Shown: positions 25,736 to 36,989, counted from the first letter of the stretch. The stretch: 64,000 bases of DNA from Rhodococcus sp. 06-235-1A (GCF_002258785.1 NZ_NOYI01000018.1:99540-163539), one strand, 5' to 3'. The notes: generated by a model from the letters alone, not told the origin. Numbers and translations: made by a program.

Positions 25736-27144
25736 GATACCCACACCGGGATGACGCCCGTCGCGAAGGCGACTCCAAGCATGCCGAGGCTGACCAGCCA
25801 CGCCCACCCGATCGTGTGCCGGATGTGCCTGCCTATATCGACCTTGGCCAGACCGACGAGGAGGTAGAACGCGCCCGTCATCGGACTGATCGGGAAGCCG
25901 ACGGTCTCCTCGCCGATGATCGACGCCTGAGCGAGATGGATTGCGCTGATATCGAATTGGTCGCCGACCTCGATGAGTACCGGCAGCACACCGAAGTAGT
26001 ACGCGTCAGGGCCGAAGATCAGACTCATCGGTACCGCAAACACCCCGACGATGAGCGGAAGTGCGGGTGCCATCCAGTCCGGAATCACGTTGGCGGCGCT
26101 GACGGCCATCGATTCGATCATGCCACTGCCATCGAGCACACCGAGCAGAACTCCGGCGGCGAGCAGCGTGCCCACCATCAGCATCGCGCCGACGGCATGC
26201 GCTTCGATACGCGCGGACTGTGCCTTCATGCCCGGGTAATTGATCAGGAGCGCAACGATGGTCGCGATGATGAAGCAGGTCTCCGGAGGCGCGACGGCCG
26301 CGATCAGCGCGGCAAGTGTCGCGACGACGAGAACGGCGTTGACCCAGAACAGCTTCGGACGTAGCAAGCTGGGCTCGTCAGGCTTGTCGGGCTCTTCTGG
26401 GGTCTCGTCACCGCCCGAGCCGGCTGAGGCCGGCGCGTCTGTTCCTCCGACAGCGGGTACGGGGATTCGCTGCCCGACGCGGGCTGTCGACTCCTCCACC
26501 TCGGCCGAGACATCACCTGCTGCGACCTTCGCCAACCGTGTCCGCTCACGGCGTCCGAGGTAGTACGCGATGGCCAACGCGAACACCACGCCGGCAATCT
26601 GCGCGGGAATCAGCGGCACCCAGAGCTCGTTGGCGTCGACGCCCAATGTTGCGGCCGCCCGCGCCGTCGGGCCGCCCCAAGGCACGATGTTCATCACGCC
26701 CGCACCGAGCCCGACACAGGTGGCCAACACCAGCCGACTCATGCCGAGGCGCTCGTAGATCGGGAGCATCGCGGGAACGGCGATGAGGAACGTCACCGCG
26801 CCTGCGCCGTCGAGATGGGCGACCAGAGCGAGAGCCGTCGTAGCAACGGCGACGGTCGGCGGAGCACTGCCTGCCCACTTCACGATGCGCGCGATGAGGG
26901 GATCGAACAGCCCCGCGTCGCGCATGATCCCGAAGAAGACGATCGCGAACAGGAACATCGCCGCGACGCCCACCACGCCGCCGAGTCCCTCCTTGACGAA
27001 CCCTGCCACCTCGGACGGCGAGTTGCCGGCCAGGAACGCCGCGGCGAGCGGAACACCCGCGAGCGCCACGATCGCCGCGACACGCTGAGTGAACAACAGC
27101 AGCAGGATGACGGCAATCGTCCCGAAGCCGAGCAATGACAGCAT
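25732..27144 (-). CDS. CitMHS-family citrate/organic acid transporter
   Basis: A 470-residue secondary transporter with about 11-12 hydrophobic segments. Family-typical stretches are FFGIMRDAGLFDPL, VAHLDGAGAVTFLI, NIVPWGGPTARAA, PMSLIFGPDAYYFGVLP and GEETVGFPISPMTGAFYLLVGL. CitMHS proteins import citrate complexed to a divalent metal, or similar acids. A long acidic/proline-rich cytoplasmic loop (about residues 215-265) separates the halves. The ATG at 27144 has GGAGATC upstream; the further upstream start is a shadow. First gene of the operon, divergent from the LysR regulator. Confidence 0.88.
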   Translation of the reverse strand: MLSLLGFGTIAVILLLLFTQRVAAIVALAGVPLAAAFLAGNSPSEVAGFVKEGLGGVVGVAAMFLFAIVFFGIMRDAGLFDPLIARIVKWAGSAPPTVAVATTALALVAHLDGAGAVTFLIAVPAMLPIYERLGMSRLVLATCVGLGAGVMNIVPWGGPTARAAATLGVDANELWVPLIPAQIAGVVFALAIAYYLGRRERTRLAKVAAGDVSAEVEESTARVGQRIPVPAVGGTDAPASAGSGGDETPEEPDKPDEPSLLRPKLFWVNAVLVVATLAALIAAVAPPETCFIIATIVALLINYPGMKAQSARIEAHAVGAMLMVGTLLAAGVLLGVLDGSGMIESMAVSAANVIPDWMAPALPLIVGVFAVPMSLIFGPDAYYFGVLPVLIEVGDQFDISAIHLAQASIIGEETVGFPISPMTGAFYLLVGLAKVDIGRHIRHTIGWAWLVSLGMLGVAFATGVIPVWVS

Positions 27145-27163
27145 GTGATCTCCTTCATCGAAT

Positions 27164-27209
27164 ACAACGAGTGTTGTGCAGATCACTTACGCAGTCCAAC
27201 ATCAGTTGG
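27164..27209. promoter_or_regulatory. Two identical-pattern dyads in the transporter/LysR intergenic region
   Basis: ACAAC-GAGT-GTTGT (27164-27177) and CCAAC-ATCA-GTTGG (27196-27209) share the pattern (A/C)CAAC-N4-GTTG(T/G). Their centres are 32 bases apart, about three helical turns, so both lie on one face of the DNA. They sit between the divergent starts at 27144 and 27227 and are the likely regulatory and activation sites of the LysR protein. Confidence 0.75.
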
Positions 27210-27226
27210 GTATAGATTCATGCACT

Positions 27227-28120
27227 GTGGGCATAAACCTGGGCATCGCCCATCTACGCGCCGTCGTCGCACTCGCCGACCACGCGAGTTTCACCGCAGC
27301 GGCTGCCTCGCTGATGGTTTCTCAACCCAATCTGAGTCGTACCGTCGCCGAGGCTGAGCGTCGCCTGGGCGTCCGACTCTTCGTGCGCACTACCCGCAGC
27401 GTCGACCTCACCGGTGACGGACACGAGGTGACGGCCTATGCCCGTCGGGTATTGCTCGAATTCGACGACGGCTTGGAGCAGATCGGACGCTTCGTTTCCG
27501 GCGATCGCGGAACCGTCACCATCGCGTGCTTGCCGTCGATCGCGGCGACGTTCCTCCCGCCGTACATCGTGGACTTCCGCAACAGCCATCCCGACGTCTC
27601 GGTGCACATCAAGGACGGGCTACGCGACGACGTGGTGGCCTCCGTCCGCGACGGCTCCGTGGATTTCGCGGTGGTGGCAGCTTCGGGTCGAGCGAACGAC
27701 CTGATGCGTACGACGGTCAGCGCCGATGCGTTCGTCTGCGCGCTACCGTCGAATCACGCTCTGGCGCAGCGCAAGAGCCTGAGGTGGACCGACCTCGCCG
27801 ACGAGCCGTTCATCGCCTTCGGTCCCGAATCCAGCATCGCGTCGCATGTACGACTGGCTCTCGAGAACGCGGGAGTCGACGTCGGACCGTCGGTTCAGGC
27901 ACACAACGTCGCCGCCGTGGCGGGCCTGACCGCCGCTGGACTGGGCATCACCGTGATCCCGGAACTGGTGGTGCCGATGATGTCATTCGCCAACCTCGTC
28001 TACCTGCCGATCGAGCCGACAATCCACCGGACCATCTCCGTCGTCCAATTGCCGGGGCGACGCCAGAGCGCTAGCTGTTCGGCCTTCCTCGACATCTTGG
28101 TGCCGCCCCCGTTGGATTGA
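27227..28120 (+). CDS. LysR-type transcriptional regulator
   Basis: A 297-residue LysR regulator. The N-terminal winged helix-turn-helix is AHLRAVVALADHASFTAAAA through VSQPNLSRTVAEAERRLGVRLF. The effector-binding domain begins GTVTIACLPSIAATFLPPYI and has LTAAGLGITVIPELV near its end. GTG at 27227 is chosen because it gives the standard spacing to the HTH. Divergent from the CitMHS/AtuA operon, which it presumably activates when the imported acid or a derivative is present. Its stop codon is the first triplet of a palindromic repeat (28118-28132). Confidence 0.87.
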   Translation: MGINLGIAHLRAVVALADHASFTAAAASLMVSQPNLSRTVAEAERRLGVRLFVRTTRSVDLTGDGHEVTAYARRVLLEFDDGLEQIGRFVSGDRGTVTIACLPSIAATFLPPYIVDFRNSHPDVSVHIKDGLRDDVVASVRDGSVDFAVVAASGRANDLMRTTVSADAFVCALPSNHALAQRKSLRWTDLADEPFIAFGPESSIASHVRLALENAGVDVGPSVQAHNVAAVAGLTAAGLGITVIPELVVPMMSFANLVYLPIEPTIHRTISVVQLPGRRQSASCSAFLDILVPPPLD

Positions 28121-28150
28121 ATGGTCCATTCAGTACGTCTGAGCGCGTGA
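28118..28150. repeat. Partial copy of the palindromic intergenic repeat
   Basis: Begins with the palindrome TGAATGG-T-CCATTCA and continues ACGTCT-G-AGCGCGTGA. It matches the unit starting at 28213 with only three differences over about 33 bases, 95 bases further left. Its first three bases are the stop codon of the LysR gene. Confidence 0.75.
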
Positions 28151-28198
28151 AAGTCACATTGATCCCAAACGGGGTGGGTGGTGGATCGAATGTTGTTG

Positions 28199-28271
28199 CA
28201 CCCCAATACGAATGAATGGTCCATTCACAACGTCTTAGCGCGTGAATGGACCATTCATTCGTATTGGGGTG
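28199..28271. repeat. 30-bp perfect inverted repeat (REP-like element / bidirectional terminator)
   Basis: Arms 28199-28228 and 28242-28271 are perfectly complementary over 30 bases, with a 13-base loop (28229-28241). The palindrome TGAATGG-T-CCATTCA lies inside each arm, so the element is nested. It lies between two convergent genes (LysR and isocitrate dehydrogenase) and could stop transcription in both directions. Arm length exceeds that of ordinary terminators, and the extra copy at 28118 suggests a mobile REP-like family. Confidence 0.8.
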
Positions 28272-28283
28272 AGCCAGAAAGAA

Positions 28284-30521
<2,238 letters not shown>

Positions 30522-30760
30522 GTTCGCCTTTGCCTCAGTTTCAACGTCGTCTTTTGGATGCGTTCGTCGTCAACTTTAATCTTCGAACCCGCGGCTGTGC
30601 GTGCCTGTGGGGTATCACTCCACCAGCGGTTCCAAGTTACCGACCAGTACGGCGCTCAAAGGATTTCGCGGCCTTGCCCCGGGTTGCCCCTGACCACCGC
30701 CGGAGCATCCGATTTGCCCGAATCGGAACAATGGCACCCTCCCCGTCCGTTGAACGGGGT

Positions 30761-32137
30761 ATGACGACCTACAAGACTGTCAATCCTGCCGACGGCACAA
30801 CTGTCAAGGAATTCGAGACTCTCGACGGCGCCGGCGTCGAGCGTGCACTCGCCGATGCACACGCCGGCTTCCAGACGTGGCGCAAGACCTCACCGAAGCA
30901 CCGCGCCGAAATTCTGCACAAGGTCGCCGATCTCTACACCGAGCGTTCCGATGAACTGGCCCGCACGATCTCGATCGAAATGGGCAAGCCCCTCACCGAA
31001 TCCCGAGGCGAGGTGGAGCTGTCGTCGAACATCTACCGCTACTACGCCGACAACGGCCCCGCGCTCCTCGAAGACGAGAAGCTCGACGTGCCCGGCGCGG
31101 AAGACACTGTGCTGCAGCGCAAGCCGGTCGGTGCAATCGTCGGCGTCATGCCGTGGAACTTCCCGTACTACCAGGTGGCCCGGTTCGCAGGCCCGAACCT
31201 GATGGTGGGCAACACAATTCTGCTCAAGCATGCGCCCAATTGCCCGCAATCGGCGCTGCTGATGGAAGAGATCTTCCAGCAGGCCGGACTACCGCAGGAC
31301 GCGTACATCAACATCTTCGCGACCAACGATCAGATCGCGGACATGATCGCCGACCCGCGAGTGCAGGGAGTCTCACTCACCGGTAGCGAGCGGGCCGGAA
31401 CCTCCGTCGCCGAGACCGCCGGACGCAACCTCAAGAAGGTCGTGCTCGAACTCGGCGGCTCGGACGTGTTCATCATGCTCGATTCCGACGACATGGACGC
31501 CACCGTCGAGTCCGCGACCCGGGCTCGGCTGTCCAACGCAGGCCAGGCCTGCAACGCCGCCAAGCGCATCCTCGTCGCCGAGGAGTACTACGACGACTTC
31601 GTCACCAAGCTCACCGCATCGTTCGAGGCGGTGCAGACAGGCGACCCGTTGGACGCGAAGACCACCCTCGGCCCGCTGTCGTCGCAGACCGCCGCCGACA
31701 CGTTGATCGAGCAGATCGACGACGCCGTCGCCAAGGGCGCAACACTGCTGACCGGCGGTAAGAAGATCGAAGGACCGGGTGCATTCGTGCAGCCGACGCT
31801 GCTCACCGACGTCACACCGGACATGCGCGCGTACAGCGAAGAGCTCTTCGGACCGGCAGCGGTGATCTACAAGATCGAAAGCCCGCAGCAGGCAATCGAA
31901 CTGGCGAACTCCTCGGCATACGGCCTCAGTGGATCCGTGTGGAGCACCGACCTCGACAAGGCTCGCGACGTCGCCGAGCAACTCGAAGTCGGCATGGCCT
32001 TCGTCAACGAACACGGCACCACGTTGCCCGGCCTACCGTTCGGCGGAGTCAAGCGCTCCGGTGTCGGCCGTGAGCTGGGACCGTGGGGCATGGACGAGTT
32101 CGTGAACAAGAAACTGGTGCGAGTCTCCGCGAAGTAG
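30761..32137 (+). CDS. Aldehyde dehydrogenase (succinate-semialdehyde dehydrogenase type)
   Basis: A 458-residue NAD(P)-dependent aldehyde dehydrogenase. Motifs: MPWNFP (130-135), the catalytic base Glu230 (VVLELGGSD), catalytic Cys264 ([11 protein letters not shown]) and [12 protein letters not shown] near the end. Overall it is most like the gabD/yneI group that oxidises succinate semialdehyde and related aldehydes; the substrate is inferred. The ATG at 30761 gives the family N-terminus ([13 protein letters not shown]); an in-frame ATG lies upstream at 30731. Divergent from icd, 239 bases apart. Confidence 0.88.
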   Translation: MTTYKTVNPADGTTVKEFETLDGAGVERALADAHAGFQTWRKTSPKHRAEILHKVADLYTERSDELARTISIEMGKPLTESRGEVELSSNIYRYYADNGPALLEDEKLDVPGAEDTVLQRKPVGAIVGVMPWNFPYYQVARFAGPNLMVGNTILLKHAPNCPQSALLMEEIFQQAGLPQDAYINIFATNDQIADMIADPRVQGVSLTGSERAGTSVAETAGRNLKKVVLELGGSDVFIMLDSDDMDATVESATRARLSNAGQACNAAKRILVAEEYYDDFVTKLTASFEAVQTGDPLDAKTTLGPLSSQTAADTLIEQIDDAVAKGATLLTGGKKIEGPGAFVQPTLLTDVTPDMRAYSEELFGPAAVIYKIESPQQAIELANSSAYGLSGSVWSTDLDKARDVAEQLEVGMAFVNEHGTTLPGLPFGGVKRSGVGRELGPWGMDEFVNKKLVRVSAK

Positions 32138-32151
32138 GCTCCGCAGACGAC

Positions 32152-32176
32152 GCTCCCCGGGCAGTTGACGGGGAGC
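32152..32176 (+). terminator. Hairpin terminator after aldehyde dehydrogenase
   Basis: GCTCCCC (32152-32158) pairs with GGGGAGC (32170-32176) across an 11-base loop, 15 bases after the stop codon, followed by TTCG. Confidence 0.6.
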
Positions 32177-32204
32177 TTCGTGATGCTGCGGTCATACTGT
32201 TTCG

Positions 32205-32501
32205 ATGATCGTCGAACACGCCCTGCTGCATGTCATTCCCCAACGAACCGAGGAATTCGAGACCGCCTTCGCCGACGCGAAGTCGATCATCGCCTCGATG
32301 CCGGGGTTCGTGAATCTGACACTGTCGCGCGGCATCGAGCAGCCCGATGTGTATCTGCTGCTGGTGGAGTGGGATCGACTCGAAGACCACACCGAGGGCT
32401 TTCGTGGCTCCGCCGAGTACCAGGAGTGGAAGGCACTGCTGCATCACTTCTACGAGCCGTTTCCCGTCGTCGAGCATTTCGACCCGGTTTTGCGGGCGTA
32501 G
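32205..32501 (+). CDS. Antibiotic biosynthesis monooxygenase (ABM) domain protein
   Basis: A 98-residue single ABM domain: EHALLHVIPQRTEEFETAFADA, then SMPGFVNLTLSRGIEQPDVYLLLVEWD and YQEWKALLHHFYEPFP. This dimeric ferredoxin-like fold includes quinol monooxygenases and many uncharacterised housekeeping proteins. No cofactor residues can be assigned. The hydrolase gene follows closely and is probably co-transcribed. Confidence 0.8.
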   Translation: MIVEHALLHVIPQRTEEFETAFADAKSIIASMPGFVNLTLSRGIEQPDVYLLLVEWDRLEDHTEGFRGSAEYQEWKALLHHFYEPFPVVEHFDPVLRA

Positions 32502-32548
32502 GAGATATGTTCGATTCTCGACCCCCTCGCCGCTTCAAGGAGACACTC

Positions 32549-33412
32549 GTGGCCAACGCTTCGTCGTTCGTATCCAAGCAGGACGACATCGAGATCAGCA
32601 CCTACACCTGGGCCACCTCGGCCGACCCGGCTCGCGGCGTCGTGCAGATCGCGCATGGCCTCGCCGAACACGGCAGCCGCTACGCCCGATTCGCCGCCGC
32701 CCTGAACGACGCCGGATTCCACGTCGTCGCGTCCGATCATCGCGGCCACGGGCAGTCGATCGTCGACACTCCGGGCGATTTCGGTGCCGCCGCGTTCGCC
32801 GGGTTGTGGGCCGACATCGAGCAACTCGGTGAATCGCTACTGAACGAGTACCCGGACCTACCACTGTTCCTGTTCGCCCATTCGATGGGTTCGTTTGCCG
32901 CGCAGCATGTTCTGATCGAGCGATCGGATCTGTACGAGGGTGTGGTGTTGTCGGGAACGACCACGCTGGACATCCTCGCGGCCGGAATGGCCGACGCCCC
33001 CGCCGGCGACCTGAGCGTGTTCAACGCAGCCTTCGAGCACCGCACCGGATACGAATGGCTCTCGCGTGACGAGGCCGAAGTGGACGCCTACGTCGCCGAC
33101 CCGCTGTGCGGCTTCGACCTCCCGGAGTCGACGGTTCCCGCCTTGTTCGGTGAGGCAGACAAGCTCGCCGACCCACACAACCTCGAGCAGATCCGCACCG
33201 ACCTCCCGTTGCTCATCACCTCGGGAACCGACGACCCGCTCGCAGACGGCGGACAGTTGATCGAAACCCTCGCATCCCGATACCGCGAGGCCGGGATGAG
33301 CGATGTCACCGTCACCCTCTACCCCGGTGCCCGCCACGAGATCCTCAACGAGACGAACCGTGACGAGGTCACCGCGAACATCATCGGCTGGCTCACCGAC
33401 CGCGCCGGATAG
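32549..33412 (+). CDS. Alpha/beta hydrolase (monoacylglycerol lipase-like)
   Basis: A 287-residue serine hydrolase of the Hydrolase_4/MGLL group: VQIAHGLAEHGSRYARFAAA, ASDHRGHGQS, the nucleophile elbow AHSMGS, and the catalytic His in YPGARHEILNE. The acid is probably the Asp of TSGTDDPLADG. The GTG at 32549 is preferred because AAGGAGA lies at 32537-32543; an ATG at 32507 with GGAG close to it is the alternative and adds 14 residues. Likely releases fatty acid from monoacylglycerols or similar esters. Ends two bases from the convergent P450 gene. Confidence 0.85.
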   Translation: MANASSFVSKQDDIEISTYTWATSADPARGVVQIAHGLAEHGSRYARFAAALNDAGFHVVASDHRGHGQSIVDTPGDFGAAAFAGLWADIEQLGESLLNEYPDLPLFLFAHSMGSFAAQHVLIERSDLYEGVVLSGTTTLDILAAGMADAPAGDLSVFNAAFEHRTGYEWLSRDEAEVDAYVADPLCGFDLPESTVPALFGEADKLADPHNLEQIRTDLPLLITSGTDDPLADGGQLIETLASRYREAGMSDVTVTLYPGARHEILNETNRDEVTANIIGWLTDRAG

Positions 33413-33414
33413 AC

Positions 33415-34767
33415 CTACCGCTTTCGCAGCTGCACGGGCTGCCCGTCCTCCGGGAAGGGCAGCGACGTGAAGTTGAGCGGTGCAACGTAATCAGGATCGA
33501 CCGACCAGTCGAACCGCAGCAGCAGGTGATGCATGATCGTCTTGATCTCCGCGCCGGCGAAGAACATGCCGATGCATTTGTGCACACCGCCGCCGAACGG
33601 CTCCCACGCGTAGCGGTGCACCTTGTCCTCACGGCGATCATCGGCGAATCGGCAGGGGTCGAACTTCTCGGGGTTCGGCCAGTACTGCGCCATGTGATGC
33701 GTGAAGTGCGGGGCAACCGAAACGTACGTCCCTGCGGGAACGAACTTGCCTTGCACCTCGGTGTCCTTGACTGCACGGCGAGCGACCACCGGCGTGGGCG
33801 AGACCAAACGCAGACATTCCTTCATGACCAGATCGACGCTGGGGAGTTCGTCGAGTTGCGCGAGCGTCGGTGTATCCGTGCCGAGGGCCTCGGACTCGAC
33901 ACGACACTTGTCCTGCCACTCCGGATGCTGGCCGAGGTACTGCATCATCGTCGACAGCGTGATCGTCGACGTGTCGTGCGCAGCCATGAGCAGGAAGATC
34001 ATGTGGTCGATCACTTCGTCGTCCGAGAAGCGCTCGCCGTTCTCCCCTTCGATGTGGCAGAGAACCGAGAAGAGGTCGTCGGTTTCGTGTGCGCGCCTGG
34101 CCGGTAGGTAGCGGCGGAAGAAGTCGTCGAGCACAGCCCGGCCGTCGAGCCCCCGCTTCCACCGCGTTCCCGGGACCCGGAAGCGCACGATCGAGGTCGC
34201 GGCTTGAACGCACGCCACGAAACTGGCGTTGAGCTCCGCGATGTCGGCGTCGGTACTGTCCTCGGCACCACCCATGAAAATGCTGGTCGCAACCTCCAGC
34301 GTCAGGGCTTTGAGCGCGGGGTAGACCTGGAAGTCGTGTCCGCCCTGCCAGGCGTCCAATCCTGTTGCGGTGACCGGGCTCAACGCGTCGACGGACTTGG
34401 TGAGGCGATCCCGGGTGAAGGCCTGCTGCATGATTCGGCGATGCCGCAGATGCTCCTCGGAGTCGAGCAACATCAGACCGCCGTGGAAGAAGGGCCCGAT
34501 CAGCAGCGACCACCCATCCCCGTTGACGAACGCCTTGTCCGCGTTCTGCAGCACCTGCTGGCACGCGTCGGGACCGAGGACGGTAATCCATTTCTGCCCG
34601 GCCATCGTCAGCCATGACACTTCGCCGTACTTCTCCCACCGACTCCCGAGCAGTTTCAAGGGATCACGAATGTACTCGAGGGTGTGGCCGACGACGGGCA
34701 GACCGCCGTCGCCCAACACCGGTTGTAGCGTCGAATCAGCAGGTGGAGCTGCGAGAGCACGGGACAT
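33415..34767 (-). CDS. Cytochrome P450
   Basis: A 450-residue soluble P450. The I-helix oxygen-activation motif is AAHDTST (262-268), the K-helix ExxR is ECLR (317-320), the PERF-like stretch is DPCRFADDRRED, and the haem ligand is Cys398 in FGGGVHKCIG. The N-terminus is hydrophilic, without membrane anchor. It is divergent from a TetR gene over an 85-base region with a 24-bp palindrome, so it is probably TetR-controlled. The substrate is unknown; redox partners are not nearby. Confidence 0.93.
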   Translation of the reverse strand: MSRALAAPPADSTLQPVLGDGGLPVVGHTLEYIRDPLKLLGSRWEKYGEVSWLTMAGQKWITVLGPDACQQVLQNADKAFVNGDGWSLLIGPFFHGGLMLLDSEEHLRHRRIMQQAFTRDRLTKSVDALSPVTATGLDAWQGGHDFQVYPALKALTLEVATSIFMGGAEDSTDADIAELNASFVACVQAATSIVRFRVPGTRWKRGLDGRAVLDDFFRRYLPARRAHETDDLFSVLCHIEGENGERFSDDEVIDHMIFLLMAAHDTSTITLSTMMQYLGQHPEWQDKCRVESEALGTDTPTLAQLDELPSVDLVMKECLRLVSPTPVVARRAVKDTEVQGKFVPAGTYVSVAPHFTHHMAQYWPNPEKFDPCRFADDRREDKVHRYAWEPFGGGVHKCIGMFFAGAEIKTIMHHLLLRFDWSVDPDYVAPLNFTSLPFPEDGQPVQLRKR

Positions 34768-34782
34768 TGTCGACCTCCATCA

Positions 34783-34806
34783 ATCTGACAGAGCGTCCTG
34801 TCAGAT
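34783..34806. promoter_or_regulatory. TetR operator palindrome between P450 and TetR genes
   Basis: Inverted repeat ATCTGACAG-AGCGTC-CTGTCAGAT, 9-bp arms, lying 16 bases before the P450 start and 47 before the TetR start. Size and placement are as expected for a TetR dimer site controlling both divergent genes. A lone TGTCA half-site occurs at 34838-34842. Confidence 0.75.
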
Positions 34807-34852
34807 GAGATGTAGTCTGCGTCACAGTTGCTTCCTCTGTCAAGATCTATCC

Positions 34853-35470
34853 ATGGCCTCCACCACCCGCCGCTACAACGGCATGAGCGCCGACGATCGC
34901 CTTGCCGACCGTCGGGCCCGTTTGCTCGATGCCGGGCTCGAGGTGTTCGCGGCCGCTGGGGCCAAGGGCGCGACCATGACCGCCATCTGCGCGCATGCCA
35001 AGCTGACCGAACGCTATTTCTACGAAAACTTCAGCAGCAGAGACGATCTACTCGAACGAGTGGTGGATTCGATATCCGACGAGATCCGAGCCAAGGCCCT
35101 GGACGCACTGCACTCCCCCGCACCCACTGTCGAGGAACAGGTACACAACGCCATCGCCGCGTTCGTCGACGTGCTCACCGAGGACCCCCGCAAGGGCCGC
35201 GTCGCGATGATCGAATCGCTGGCCGTCGACTCGCTCCGGGCATACCGACGACAATCCATGCGCGCGTTCGCACATCTGGTCGCCGAACAATCACGCGAAC
35301 TCTACGGTGAGCAGGCTTTCCCCCAACCGCAGTCCGAGATCAACGGACTGCTGTTCATCGGCGGACTCGCCGAACTCGTGATCGCCTGGCTGAACGACGA
35401 AATAGACATCACCCCTGCAGATATCGTCGACGCCGCAACCCGGCAGTTCATCGCGACTGCGCACCGCTGA
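34853..35470 (+). CDS. TetR family regulator
   Basis: A 205-residue TetR regulator. The DNA-binding domain is RRARLLDAGLEVFAAAGAKG, then TMTAICAHAKLTERYFYENF with the Tyr-Phe-Tyr-x-x-F end. The helical C-terminal ligand-binding domain starts RDDLLERVVDSI. It is divergent from the P450 gene and probably represses it and itself through the palindrome at 34783-34806. The inducer is probably a hydrophobic P450 substrate (inference). Confidence 0.88.
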   Translation: MASTTRRYNGMSADDRLADRRARLLDAGLEVFAAAGAKGATMTAICAHAKLTERYFYENFSSRDDLLERVVDSISDEIRAKALDALHSPAPTVEEQVHNAIAAFVDVLTEDPRKGRVAMIESLAVDSLRAYRRQSMRAFAHLVAEQSRELYGEQAFPQPQSEINGLLFIGGLAELVIAWLNDEIDITPADIVDAATRQFIATAHR

Positions 35471-35543
35471 GGTGCCTTCGGCAGTGGCGTGATCAGGTGC
35501 CCGCTGAGGCACTCGAACGCACCACTGCGCCGAAGGTGCACAC

Positions 35544-36908
35544 CTACCGGTCGAAGTGCGCCTTCGAGATCTGGCCGTGCACCCCGACCGTCTTGTCGAC
35601 CACCTGCGAGACGGTGAAGTTCGCGGCCGCGGAGAGGTATGCGTACGCCGTCGCCCGATCCATGCCGAGATCCGTCTCCAAGAAGTCGAGAGCATTGACC
35701 ACAGCGCGACGCATGGCGGCGTTCAGGTCCGAACTCTGACCGCCGACAGCACCGTCCGGATCGGACAGGCCGATCGGGATCCATGAATCCTCGTTCTCCG
35801 CAAAGGGATACGAATACGCGACGGACGGCGCGTCCCCGCTGCCCGCCTTGCAGACCGTCAGGCGGAACGTGCCGCGCAAGGAACCCTCCATCGCGGTGAG
35901 CGCCACTTCGCCGTCGCCCATCGCCATGTGTGGATCACCGACGTAGAACAACGCGCCCTCCGCGAACACGGGGAGATAGAACGTCGAACCGACGCCGAGA
36001 AGACCGACGTCGATGTTGCCGCCGCCCAGGGTCGGGGGAATCGAGTTCGCGTTCGGGGACGTCAGACCCGGATCGCTGGCGAACGCGACGCCCATCATCC
36101 CCATGAACGGTCGCAGCGGAAAGCGCACGGCCGCATCGCCGTACCGCATCACACCCTGTCCGTCCTCGACTGCAGTGAACGTGGACACGTTGCCGTACTG
36201 CGTCGGATCACCCGACTTCCTGCCGTCGCTTCCGATCGGCGGCATGACCTCGTCGAGGCTGATTCCCGCGGGTGCCTCACCGGACGCAGTGACCGCCAGA
36301 GCGCCCTTGCCGTGCCTGCTCGACACCACTCCGTACGGAACGCGTGGAATCGCCTCGAGCGTCTCGATCTTGAGCACGTCGCCGCGCTGCGCACCTTCGA
36401 CGAACACGGGGCCCGTCGCCACATGCGGTCCGTCGACGTCGAAGTTGCGGACCGTCCGGTCGTACCCGCCGGCGATGTCGATCGCGTCCTGAAGAACGTC
36501 GGACTCGGAAACACCTTTGCCGCCAAAGAATTCGACGGGATCGCGGCCCTGATCTTCGAGGATCCCCTCATGGCTGAGCGCGTCGATGGTCACCGTTTCA
36601 CCGGACTTCATCTGCAGCACCGATTCGGACTCGACCGTCGGAACGTAACCCCACAGGACCTTGTCGACCTCCGAGCTCAGGTAGTGATCGCCGGAGATGT
36701 CGCCGGCTCCGGGCTGAAGGATGCCGGCAGCGGTGGGAGCCGGTGCCGATGAACTCGTAGCGGCAGTGTTCGACGACGAAGTGGAACACGCTGCCGTTCC
36801 GGCAATTCCGACGCCCGCTCCCAGAGCAGCCACCGCCTGGATGAATCCGCGACGACCGATTCCCTTGGTGATCGTCTCCGCTGCCTGCTCCGCCATCGAC
36901 CGCGCCAT
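35544..36908 (-). CDS. Exported acetamidase/formamidase family protein
   Basis: A 454-residue FmdA/AmdA-type amidase. The N-terminus carries a twin-arginine motif (GRRGFIQ, Arg19-Arg20), a hydrophobic stretch (AVAALGAGVGIAG) and a lipobox-like TAAC (Cys41), followed by a Ser/Thr/Ala linker. Most family members are cytoplasmic, so a Tat-exported lipoprotein form is unusual. Family stretches include ETVTIDALSHEG, NFDVDGPHVATGPVFVEGA, GDVLKIETLEAIPR, and FYVGDPHMAMGDGEV. Hydrolyses short amides to acid and ammonia in characterised relatives. The 73 bases between it and the TetR gene hold nothing of note. Confidence 0.82.
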   Translation of the reverse strand: MARSMAEQAAETITKGIGRRGFIQAVAALGAGVGIAGTAACSTSSSNTAATSSSAPAPTAAGILQPGAGDISGDHYLSSEVDKVLWGYVPTVESESVLQMKSGETVTIDALSHEGILEDQGRDPVEFFGGKGVSESDVLQDAIDIAGGYDRTVRNFDVDGPHVATGPVFVEGAQRGDVLKIETLEAIPRVPYGVVSSRHGKGALAVTASGEAPAGISLDEVMPPIGSDGRKSGDPTQYGNVSTFTAVEDGQGVMRYGDAAVRFPLRPFMGMMGVAFASDPGLTSPNANSIPPTLGGGNIDVGLLGVGSTFYLPVFAEGALFYVGDPHMAMGDGEVALTAMEGSLRGTFRLTVCKAGSGDAPSVAYSYPFAENEDSWIPIGLSDPDGAVGGQSSDLNAAMRRAVVNALDFLETDLGMDRATAYAYLSAAANFTVSQVVDKTVGVHGQISKAHFDR

Positions 36909-36989
36909 GATGCCTCCTGAATTGTCCGAATCTCGAACGTAGATCAGGGGTGTTTCTCGGCCGTTACGATCGCGCGTCGGACGAAGTGC

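Noticed and set aside
28199..28271. CRISPR-like repeats
   Set aside because: Only two related units, no regular spacers, no cas genes; it is a palindromic element.
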